Assembly (NCBI GenBank): GCA_934754975.1
Contig: CAKVKI010000038.1
Span: 1 to 14,181 of the forward strand
Length of the DNA: 14,181 bases
Reading direction: 5' to 3'
Origin: an uncultured Alistipes sp.
GTDB lineage: Bacteria > Bacteroidota > Bacteroidia > Bacteroidales > Rikenellaceae
Shown: one piece after another, positions 7,261 to 13,675 of the stretch
Layout: each line of letters starts with the position of its first letter
How positions within the stretch are numbered: position 1 is the stretch's first letter
Program-made: the position numbers and the translations under genes
Notes under the pieces: model-generated
Databases searched by the model: none
The model's input: only the letters and a program-made list of their open reading frames with translations
Told to the model about the DNA's origin: nothing

Positions 7261-8844
7261 ATGAAAGCAATCAGAATGATCGAATGTCTCGCGCTCTCCC
7301 TGGCGACTCTGGCCCTGACGGGGGGATGCAGCGAGAATCTGTCCGGGGAGGACGGGATGCCGCGTGTAAAGGTTGGCTTTGCGGCTCCCGACATCGAACC
7401 CGCCGAAGGCGTTTCGGCCGCCGCCGCTCCCGGTTCCAAAGCCGCGCTGGCCGATAAAACGACGGTCCGCGTAATCGTTTTCTCGCCCAATTCCGGCACT
7501 CCGTCGTCAACGAGCTATATCACCGAGCAGACCTACTACATGAGCGGCGGCAAGCTCGTTCCGTGTACGGTCAATGCCGACGGGTCGTTCAAAGCCGTCA
7601 ATACCGACGGCGAACTGTCGCTGCCCGTCTCGCGCTACGACTTTTTCGCCGTCACCCCGGCGCTTCCGCTCAGTGCCGACCACATAACGGTGGCGAACGT
7701 CCCCAACAGCGTGGATTTCGCCATGTCCGTCTCGGCGAACGTCGCGGTGGACCGCGACCGGACCGTGACGCTCACCCAACTCGCGCGTAAATGCGCCAAT
7801 ATGAACATCGTGGTGCAGAATGCCGCGGACAACACCTCGCTGACAGCCGTGAGCGTCACCTCGGGCGGCGCGGGCGTCACCCTCGGGAACCTCGCCCCGG
7901 CGCAGAGCATCGTCATCGGCAACAAAGATTTCATTCCGGCGTCGGGCACGACGTCGGCCACCGTGGCTGCGTCGTCGTTCACGAAGGTCAATGCGACCAA
8001 GATGACCGGTTCGCTGGCGCTTCTGCCCCGGCTGGGCGCGTCGCGCATGTCGTTTTCGTTCGACCTGACCTACACCGTTTCGGGCACTGCTACCCGCAGC
8101 ACGTTCACTGGCTCCGTCGGCAACCTCGCGCTGGAGAAAGGCAAGTCCTACACGCTGACGCTCACGATGAAACAGGCGGGTGTGTCGCTGACCTTCGTCG
8201 ACTGGAGAGGCGTGGAGCAGTCGGTGGAGATGGGCATGGGCACGGGCATCTATCCCTATATCGGTGCGGGGGCTTTCATCATCAGCAAAGACGAGAAAGG
8301 CAGCATCTCGGACCCGATGCATCCGAAGTGGAGCGCCGCAAACCCGATGCCCTTGCATAACGAGAAGTCGGAATTCAATCGCATGGGCGAGATAATCGAA
8401 TTGTGCCCCCTGCAATGCGAAGGGGCGATTAATGGGACTGAGAGCCCTCAGAATTGGGATGACGCAAATGCAATCTGCAAAAACATCACCATCGGCGGTG
8501 GAAACTGGCGGCTGCCGACGTTAGAGGAGGCGCGTTTCATGTTCCGGTATCACACACCCGGTTATTTTTATGGGCTCGAGGGCTTGAAGGGTGGGCTTGA
8601 TGACTGGAGCGGCGGCTACTGGACCGGCACCGTGTGTTCCGACCACCCGGATAATAATGGCCCGGACGTGGATGGCAGTTTCGATGATAATGTATCCTAC
8701 GCCAACTGTGCATGGATAGTTGGAATGGTTGCTCCTGCAGATTCCAACTATCCCATCCTTGGCTGGGATATCGAAGTAGGCGTTGTAAAAAGAACATCAA
8801 CCTCTAATCGAATGAAATTCCGCTGTGTCAGGGATGTAAATTAA
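7261..8844 (+). CDS. Fimbrillin-like lipoprotein with C-terminal Lcl/DUF1566 domain (candidate tip adhesin)
   Basis: This 527-residue protein starts MKAIRMIECLALS and reaches a slightly atypical lipobox LTGGC (Cys23). GSKA (Lys60) follows, then a beta-rich fimbrillin-like body ending near residue 320 with YTLTLTMKQAG and FVDWRGVEQS. The C-terminal module opens at YPYIGAGAF, has AICKNI, a GGNWRLP block with Trp416, GGYWTGT, and stops five residues after Cys522 (FRCVRDVN). The segment between YWTGT and the end is long and Cys-containing, which suggests an enlarged ligand-binding loop (inference). GC falls from 77% (7861-7920) to 40% (8761-8820) by hand count. The leader just upstream is A-rich and shares ACGATATGAAA with the next gene. 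The Lcl call rests on the WRLP and RCVRD motifs; the fimbrillin call for the body is weaker than for genes 1-6. Confidence 0.85.
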   Translation: MKAIRMIECLALSLATLALTGGCSENLSGEDGMPRVKVGFAAPDIEPAEGVSAAAAPGSKAALADKTTVRVIVFSPNSGTPSSTSYITEQTYYMSGGKLVPCTVNADGSFKAVNTDGELSLPVSRYDFFAVTPALPLSADHITVANVPNSVDFAMSVSANVAVDRDRTVTLTQLARKCANMNIVVQNAADNTSLTAVSVTSGGAGVTLGNLAPAQSIVIGNKDFIPASGTTSATVAASSFTKVNATKMTGSLALLPRLGASRMSFSFDLTYTVSGTATRSTFTGSVGNLALEKGKSYTLTLTMKQAGVSLTFVDWRGVEQSVEMGMGTGIYPYIGAGAFIISKDEKGSISDPMHPKWSAANPMPLHNEKSEFNRMGEIIELCPLQCEGAINGTESPQNWDDANAICKNITIGGGNWRLPTLEEARFMFRYHTPGYFYGLEGLKGGLDDWSGGYWTGTVCSDHPDNNGPDVDGSFDDNVSYANCAWIVGMVAPADSNYPILGWDIEVGVVKRTSTSNRMKFRCVRDVN

Positions 8845-8861
8845 GCGATATCAGAAACGAT

Positions 8862-8881
8862 AAAAACAAAAAACAGACGAT
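8862..8881 (+). promoter_or_regulatory. A-rich translation leader of the tip gene at 8882
   Basis: AAAAACAAAAAACAG is followed by ACGAT and the ATG, matching the leader at 7243-7260. No Shine-Dalgarno is present. Confidence 0.45.
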
Positions 8882-10282
8882 ATGAAAACCAATCATACAA
8901 TCACAGACAAGGGCGCTCCCCAGGCACAGCCGGGCTGTAAGGCGGTTTTGCGGCGGCTCTGCGGCGCGGGGCTGCTGCTCCTGCTGGCCGGATGCGCCGA
9001 CGATCCTGCGGAAAACATACTGCCCCGGACCGCGGACGGCGAAACGGTGACGGCGCAGTTCTCCCTCGCGCCCGACGTTTTCTCGGATGTGGAGGTCAAG
9101 GCCGCCGGTGCGGTCGACGAAAACATCGTCTCGGACGTTTGGATCATCCAGCACAAATCCGACGGCAGCGGCCAGTTGCAGAACCCGGTGTACGTCGTTA
9201 ACCCCAAGCTTTCCGCCGACGGCAGTTACCGTATCGAGGTGAAGCTGACTTCCCAGGCGAGCAAGGTCTACCTGCTTGCCAACACCCATGACAGTGGATT
9301 TTGCACCGCGACGAACACCAAAGACAAGGCCGCAGTGGAATCGCTCAGCATACCGTTTACGGCGGCGCAAACCGACATCACTTCGGGGAAAGGTGTCCTG
9401 ATGGCGGGAACCTGGGAGGGAACCCCCAGCAGCACGGTCGGGATTGTCGGCGCAGTCCCTCTTACGCGGGCTGTCAGCAAGGTAACCTTTTCCCTTTCGG
9501 GTGATCTGCCTGAAAAGAGTAGTATGCGGGACCTGGCGGTTAGCCTTCAGTCAATAGAAAAAAATGTGTATCCGTTTAAGACGATGGATCCTAAAGGTTC
9601 TCCGAAGGCGTCTCTTACCATTCCAGTCTCCGGAGATCTGACTGACATCCCCCAGGAATTCACTTTCTATCTCCCCGAGAGTTTGGCCGGAGTCAGCTCC
9701 GGACGCTATCCGGCCGATAAAAATGGAACTTTTCACTCCGGTATGTATATCCAAATAGAGGGAAAATACTACGGCGAGCATACAAGTTTCTTCTATGACC
9801 AGGCGTTGTTTTCGATATATCTCGGCGAAAACAATATCAACGACTACAATGTCAAGCGTAACACCCACTACCAGGTTACGACCGTCATCAAAGGAATAGA
9901 CAGGGCCGATACCCGGATCATGATACTCCAACGAAAGTCCGGTTTAGTAATGTCTGATTATACCGATGGCTATCCCTGGGTCTATTATGCTGTTAATAAT
10001 GATTCTTCGCTTGCCCGCGGCACTTACGCTCAGATGCAGAGTTATTGCGCATCGCTTCCGGGGGGGGGATGGCGCCTGCCGACCTTTGATGAACTGCGGC
10101 TGGCTGCCATTTGTATGATAAACCCAACCGGTAGGTATTGGTCTTCGACACCAAACCCTACTGATCCAAATTTGTTATATTGTCTTGATATTGGTGATCA
10201 GGACACGGGTTATGGCCGCGCTAATGTGGCCGCAACTAATGCAAACGGTTTGGCCTTATGTGTCCGTGATGTTGATCGTTAA
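8882..10282 (+). CDS. DUF4906-like fimbrial lipoprotein with C-terminal Lcl/DUF1566 domain (candidate tip adhesin)
   Basis: 466 residues with a long N-terminal region before lipobox LAGC (Cys38). VEVKAAG (Lys73) follows. The central part (about 75-350) contains DVWIIQ, FTFYLPESLAG, YIQIEGKYYG, IYLGENNINDYNVKRNTHY and RIMIL, a run I recognise from DUF4906-type fimbrial proteins of Bacteroidales. From about residue 355 comes an Lcl domain: YPWVYYAVN, SYCASLPGGGWRLP (Trp397), GRYWSSTP, and LCVRDVDR at the very end. A G9 tract at 10060-10068 encodes part of Pro393-Gly396. GC is 68% at 9061-9120 but 38% at 9721-9780 and 37% at 10141-10200 (hand count), so the drop begins near 9490, inside the DUF4906-like part, unlike the neighbouring lectin genes. 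A surface tip or adaptor role is inferred. Confidence 0.85.
   Translation: MKTNHTITDKGAPQAQPGCKAVLRRLCGAGLLLLLAGCADDPAENILPRTADGETVTAQFSLAPDVFSDVEVKAAGAVDENIVSDVWIIQHKSDGSGQLQNPVYVVNPKLSADGSYRIEVKLTSQASKVYLLANTHDSGFCTATNTKDKAAVESLSIPFTAAQTDITSGKGVLMAGTWEGTPSSTVGIVGAVPLTRAVSKVTFSLSGDLPEKSSMRDLAVSLQSIEKNVYPFKTMDPKGSPKASLTIPVSGDLTDIPQEFTFYLPESLAGVSSGRYPADKNGTFHSGMYIQIEGKYYGEHTSFFYDQALFSIYLGENNINDYNVKRNTHYQVTTVIKGIDRADTRIMILQRKSGLVMSDYTDGYPWVYYAVNNDSSLARGTYAQMQSYCASLPGGGWRLPTFDELRLAAICMINPTGRYWSSTPNPTDPNLLYCLDIGDQDTGYGRANVAATNANGLALCVRDVDR
10060..10068 (+). repeat. G9 homopolymer tract in the lectin domain of the DUF4906-like tip gene
   Basis: Nine consecutive G over Pro393-Gly396, just before the WRLP motif. 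Loss of one G leads to TGA at 10116-10118 and gain of one G to TGA at 10087-10089, so either change removes most of the lectin domain. Confidence 0.85.
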
Positions 10283-10295
10283 TAAACTGCAAACT

Positions 10296-10895
10296 ATGAA
10301 AAAACAACTGTTAAAGTGGGTGCTGTTGCTCGGCGGCCTCGTAAGCGGCGGTTGGGCGGCCGCCCAATCCGGTGTGAAGTACCCTTATGTGACGACCGAC
10401 TCCAAAGGCGTCGCCAATACGATTGTCTGCCGCGACTACAAGGGCGGAATCAAGGTTAATTTTCTGCTCACTGTGGAGGACAGACTGCGATATATGGGCG
10501 GCATAGACCGACCGGCCTACAGGATTACGGAGGGTCATGCTTTCAAAGCAGCCCCGAAATTCAGAGTGGCGGCGACTTATTCCTCTGATAAGCCAAGTCC
10601 GAGTGACTTGAACTCGTGCTATCTCTACAAGGAGGACCCATCGGATGTGGAAGGCACATGGCGGTTTCCGACCTATCTGGAGGCCCAGTTTATAGGTTTG
10701 TTGTATAAGAAGTTAGGCGTCTTCGAGCCGGAATTTGGGACTGGCAGTATAATATATGTATTAATGGTTATGAATAGCAGTGGTAGATACTACGCTTTCT
10801 CAGCGTCAGGATTCGGAGAGGTAGGATACGTACAGTCGTTAGTCGGCAGTGACAAAGCCAAACTGTATTTCCGTTGTGTGCGGGATGTGGATTAA
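10296..10895 (+). CDS. Small secreted stand-alone Lcl/DUF1566-type lectin-like protein
   Basis: The ATG at 10296 starts 13 bases after the upstream stop and gives MKKQLLKWVLLLGGLVSGGWAAAQ, an ordinary type I signal peptide with likely cleavage after AAA or AAAQ. The frame is open further upstream to 10185, but that part overlaps the previous gene. The mature chain (about 175 residues) begins almost at once with KYPYV, like the lectin module of the gene at 7261 (YPYIG), then has IVCRDYKGG, EGTWRFP (Trp122), GRYYAFSAS and FRCVRDVD at the extreme C-terminus (Cys194). It has no lipobox and no fimbrillin body. The signal peptide region is GC-rich but the rest is very AT-rich (33% GC at 10741-10800). 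It could be a soluble lectin, a detachable tip cap, or a remnant or donor of a tip domain; I cannot tell which. Confidence 0.83.
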   Translation: MKKQLLKWVLLLGGLVSGGWAAAQSGVKYPYVTTDSKGVANTIVCRDYKGGIKVNFLLTVEDRLRYMGGIDRPAYRITEGHAFKAAPKFRVAATYSSDKPSPSDLNSCYLYKEDPSDVEGTWRFPTYLEAQFIGLLYKKLGVFEPEFGTGSIIYVLMVMNSSGRYYAFSASGFGEVGYVQSLVGSDKAKLYFRCVRDVD

Positions 10896-10915
10896 TCCGT
10901 TTTAGAACACTACCG

Positions 10916-11917
10916 ATGAAAAACCGGCTTTTCTTTTCCTTTGCCGCGGCGTCTTTGCTGTCGATGGCGGCGTGCGGAGGCGGTTCCGGGGCTTCCGGGG
11001 CTTCGGCAGGCGCTGCCCGGGCCGACGACGTGTCGGACGCCGGCGTTCCTGCCGCGCCGCGAGGTCCGGCGCATCGGCTGACCTTCCCGCATCCCCCGGC
11101 GGCGCTCTCGACGGACTCCGCACGGCTGAATTACGTGCTGGATCATTTCTGGGATTCGTTCGACCGCTGCGACACCACCTGGATAGCCGACACGGCGGCT
11201 TTGGAGCAGGCGTTCGCCGACTGGACGGGCGTGCTGCGCTACGTCTCCGAGCCGAAGGCCGTGCAGAGCATCGGCGAATTTTTCCGCTCCACGGAGGCAT
11301 CTCCCCCGGTGCGCGACCGGCTGCTGGAGGTCGCCGAACACTACCTCTACGACCCCAATTCGCCGATGCGCAACGAGACGCAGTACATCGCCGTGCTGCA
11401 GTACGCGGTCGCGTCGCCCGCAATCGCCGACGCCGACAAGATAAGGCCCCGGGCGCAGTTGAAAATGGCGTGTAAGAACCGTCCCGGCATGGTGGCCGCG
11501 GATTTCGCCTACACGACGCCGGACGGCCGCACGAAGCGGCTTCACGACCTGCGCGGCGAACGCACGCTGCTGTTGTTCTACAACCCCGGCTGTCCGGAAT
11601 GCGCCCGTGCGGAGGAGTTCATCGCCACTTCGCCGGTATTGGGCCCGCTGATCGCCGAGGGCGCGCTGAAGGTGCTGGCGGTCTATGCCGACGGCGATTT
11701 GAAGGCCTGGCGGGAACACCTGCCTCAGATGCCTGCGGGCTGGACGGTGGCCTGCGACAAAGAGAACCGCATCATTGAAGCCTCGCTGTACGACCTGCGG
11801 GCGATTCCGTGTATATTTCTGCTGGATGCGGAGAAGCGCGTGATTTTGAAGGACGCTTCCGCGCCGCGCGTCGAGGCGTGGCTGGCCGCGGCGCAAAAAC
11901 AGGATCAGGGACGATGA
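10916..11917 (+). CDS. DUF5106/thioredoxin-fold lipoprotein (TlpA-like)
   Basis: The start at 10916 (MKNRLFFSFAAASLLSMAAC) gives a lipoprotein signal with Cys20; an earlier in-frame ATG at 10874 lies inside the previous gene and would bury the signal. After a Gly/Ser/Ala-rich linker (21-50), residues about 65-185 form the helical region typical of DUF5106 proteins (YVLDHFWDSFDRCD, YLYDPNSPMRNE). Residues about 190-330 are a thioredoxin-like domain with GMVAADFAYTTPDG, active-site motif CPEC (Cys226/Cys229) after LLLFYNPG, and the cis-proline loop IPC (Pro298). By family it is an envelope thiol:disulfide oxidoreductase-like protein; the substrate is unknown. Its stop overlaps the next start by four bases (ATGA). 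Position directly after Cys-containing pilus proteins makes a role in their disulfides possible (inference). Confidence 0.88.
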   Translation: MKNRLFFSFAAASLLSMAACGGGSGASGASAGAARADDVSDAGVPAAPRGPAHRLTFPHPPAALSTDSARLNYVLDHFWDSFDRCDTTWIADTAALEQAFADWTGVLRYVSEPKAVQSIGEFFRSTEASPPVRDRLLEVAEHYLYDPNSPMRNETQYIAVLQYAVASPAIADADKIRPRAQLKMACKNRPGMVAADFAYTTPDGRTKRLHDLRGERTLLLFYNPGCPECARAEEFIATSPVLGPLIAEGALKVLAVYADGDLKAWREHLPQMPAGWTVACDKENRIIEASLYDLRAIPCIFLLDAEKRVILKDASAPRVEAWLAAAQKQDQGR

Positions 11918-12282
11918 GACGAATGACGATACTGCTGGCGTTGCTGCTCGGCACGGCGTTCGGATGCCGTGCGCAGGACGCGGCCTACACCCTCGACCGC
12001 ACGCGCCACGACTTCGGCGAACTGGCCGCGGGCAAAACCAGCGTTACGACCTTCACGGTGACTTCGACCGGGACCGCGCCGTTGGTGCTGATCAACGCGC
12101 TGACGGGATGCAAGTGTACGAAGGCTGCGTTTCCGAAGAAACCCCTGCGCAAGGGCGAGACGGCCGTCGTGACGGTGACGTTCGACGCCGTGGAGCCGGG
12201 ATTCTTCGACAAGCAGATTCGCGTGCAGACCAACGCGGCCCGTAAACTCATACTCCGCATCACGGGAACGGTCAAAAAATAG
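11914..12282 (+). CDS. DUF1573 domain protein, exported
   Basis: The 122-residue product starts MRRMTILLALLLGTAFGCRAQ, with likely type I cleavage after RAQ; AFGC is a poor lipobox, so lipidation is doubtful. An ATG at 11923 is an alternative start. The rest is one Ig-like DUF1573 domain: RHDFGELAAGK, TSTGTAPLVLI, the hallmark GCKCTK (Cys66, Cys68), PLRKGE, VTVTFDA and an FFDKQIRVQTN strand. DUF1573 proteins are common, poorly characterised envelope proteins of Bacteroidetes. Its start overlaps the upstream stop by four bases and its own stop is one base before the next ATG, so translation with both neighbours is probably coupled. A role alongside the thioredoxin-like and protease proteins is inferred from this packing only. 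Confidence 0.88.
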   Translation: MRRMTILLALLLGTAFGCRAQDAAYTLDRTRHDFGELAAGKTSVTTFTVTSTGTAPLVLINALTGCKCTKAAFPKKPLRKGETAVVTVTFDAVEPGFFDKQIRVQTNAARKLILRITGTVKK

Positions 12283-12283
12283 G

Positions 12284-13477
12284 ATGAAGAAGCGACTGAC
12301 ATACCGGCTGTTATCACTTGCGGCCTTGTTTTTCGCCGCCTGCGGGACGGACGATCCGGCGCCTCCCCGCACGGTGGAGCGGACGCTGCTGGTCTACATT
12401 GCGGGCGACAACAACCTCGCGGCGAACGGCTATGACGATCTCGCGTCTATTACGGCGGCGATGGAGGGCTTTTCGGGCGATGCGCGGACGTTGGTCTACC
12501 TCGACATCCCGGGCGAGAATCCGCGTCTGCTGGACGTGACGCCCTCGGGACAGCGGGAGCTTTACCGCTGGCCTTCGCCTCAGAATTCGGCATCGGGAGC
12601 GACGCTCGCGGAAGTGATTGCGCTCACCCGGCAGTTTGCCCCGGCACGCCGTTACGGGCTGGTGCTGTGGTCGCACGGCGTGGGATGGCTCCCGGCGTCG
12701 GCGCAGAACTATCTCACACGCTCGGCCTTCCGCGAAGCCTCCCCGTGGCCCGCGACCAAATGGTTCGGGCAGGACGTGACGGCCTCGCCCACGGGATACA
12801 TCGACACCGGGGAACTCGCCGCGGCGATCCCCGACGGGATGTTCGACTACATTCTTTTCGACGCCTGCCACATGGCATCCGTGGAGGTACTCTACGCCCT
12901 GCGACGCAAGACCGAATGGATCGTTTCGTCGCCGACGGAGGTGGTCGCCGACGGATTCCCCTACGATGTGGCTCTGCCGTACCTTACCGCAGCGGCGCCG
13001 GATCTGAAGGCCGTGTGCGGGAGTTTCTATGACTACTACGCCGAACATCCCAAGCCCCGGTATCGTTCGGTTTCGGTGTCGCTGGTCCGCACCTCGGAAC
13101 TGGATGCGCTGGCGGAGGCCACGGCCGAACTTTACGGAGCGGCTTTGGCGCACGATCCGGCGGCGTTCTCGGCCATGGACATTTCGCGCGTACAGCATCT
13201 GGACCGTTACCGCCGTCACTTCATCTTCGACCTGGACGCCATTGCCGGCGAACTGGAGCGCGTGGGGGACGTATCGGCGGCGGAGATCGCCCGCTGGCGC
13301 GCGCAGCTGGCCCGGACGGTGGTATGGGAGGCCCACACGGCGGCTTTCTTCGACCTGCCGCTGGAGGTATGCTGCGGATTGTCGGGGTATGTCCCGGTGG
13401 CGGCGTACCCTGACCTGAACCCGGATTATGCCGCACTGGAATGGACGGCACGAATAAATAAATACGACATGCAATGA
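12284..13477 (+). CDS. Clostripain-family (C11) cysteine protease, lipoprotein
   Basis: 397 residues with lipobox FAAC (Cys20), so it is probably anchored in the envelope. The clan CD fold is marked by TLLVYIAGDNNL (34-45), LVYLDIPG (70-77), the catalytic His in VLWSHGVGW (His131) and the catalytic Cys in YILFDACHMAS (Cys195), followed by EWIVSSPTEV and GFPYD. C11 peptidases cut after Arg or Lys and are often self-activated. The lipidated, single-domain form without a long propeptide resembles many Bacteroidales paralogs. It begins one base after the DUF1573 stop and overlaps the next gene by four bases. Because gingipain (clan CD, Arg-specific) matures FimA pilins in Porphyromonas, a role in processing the fimbrillins of this locus is plausible, but the sequence alone does not show it. 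Confidence 0.92.
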   Translation: MKKRLTYRLLSLAALFFAACGTDDPAPPRTVERTLLVYIAGDNNLAANGYDDLASITAAMEGFSGDARTLVYLDIPGENPRLLDVTPSGQRELYRWPSPQNSASGATLAEVIALTRQFAPARRYGLVLWSHGVGWLPASAQNYLTRSAFREASPWPATKWFGQDVTASPTGYIDTGELAAAIPDGMFDYILFDACHMASVEVLYALRRKTEWIVSSPTEVVADGFPYDVALPYLTAAAPDLKAVCGSFYDYYAEHPKPRYRSVSVSLVRTSELDALAEATAELYGAALAHDPAAFSAMDISRVQHLDRYRRHFIFDLDAIAGELERVGDVSAAEIARWRAQLARTVVWEAHTAAFFDLPLEVCCGLSGYVPVAAYPDLNPDYAALEWTARINKYDMQ

Positions 13478-13659
13478 ATGAAGAGTTGATTCCGTGGGAT
13501 TTTTTCGGTCTGCTGGCGCTGGTTATTGCGGCGCTGGTGGTGGTGATATGCTGTTTCGCCGGCCTCAAGGCCCGTCGACGCGCACGCCTGACCAACCCGC
13601 GCCGGGATTATGTCTACGGTTCGAACCGGCAGGGCCGCAGCGGCCGGCCGCAGGAATAA
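13474..13659 (+). CDS. Small single-pass membrane protein, unknown function
   Basis: 61 residues starting at an ATG that overlaps the protease stop (ATGA). A short acidic N-terminus (MNEELIPWDF) is followed by one hydrophobic segment, about residues 11-29 (FGLLALVIAALVVVICCFA), and then a basic tail rich in Arg (KARRRARL) ending RSGRPQE. By the positive-inside rule the C-terminal tail should face the cytoplasm. Two adjacent Cys lie at the end of the membrane segment. I recognise no family. The coupled start argues that it is a real gene and expressed with the protease; it may anchor or regulate a complex (inference). Confidence 0.7.
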   Translation: MNEELIPWDFFGLLALVIAALVVVICCFAGLKARRRARLTNPRRDYVYGSNRQGRSGRPQE

Positions 13660-13675
13660 AGTATTGGAAGACAAA

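Noticed and set aside
10185..10295. Upstream extension of the small lectin gene into the preceding gene (and similar extensions at 1994, 10874 and 11809)
   Set aside because: Each extended start would place residues before a clear signal peptide, and overlaps a neighbouring gene. The later ATG starts fit the signal peptides and spacing.
5161..10895. Diversity-generating retroelement variable regions in the lectin C-termini
   Set aside because: Lcl/C-type-lectin tips with conserved C-terminal ends are a known target type, but no reverse transcriptase, template repeat or near-identical repeat is in the window, and the C-terminal coding ends share only short motifs with each other. A search of the rest of the genome for an RT with a template matching 5500-5640, 6030-6160, 8600-8840, 10130-10280 or 10780-10895 would decide.
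13641..13650. Perfect 10-base palindrome CGGCCGGCCG near the end of the small membrane protein gene
   Set aside because: It lies within coding sequence and no T-run follows, so I do not call a terminator; such strings are expected in GC-rich DNA.
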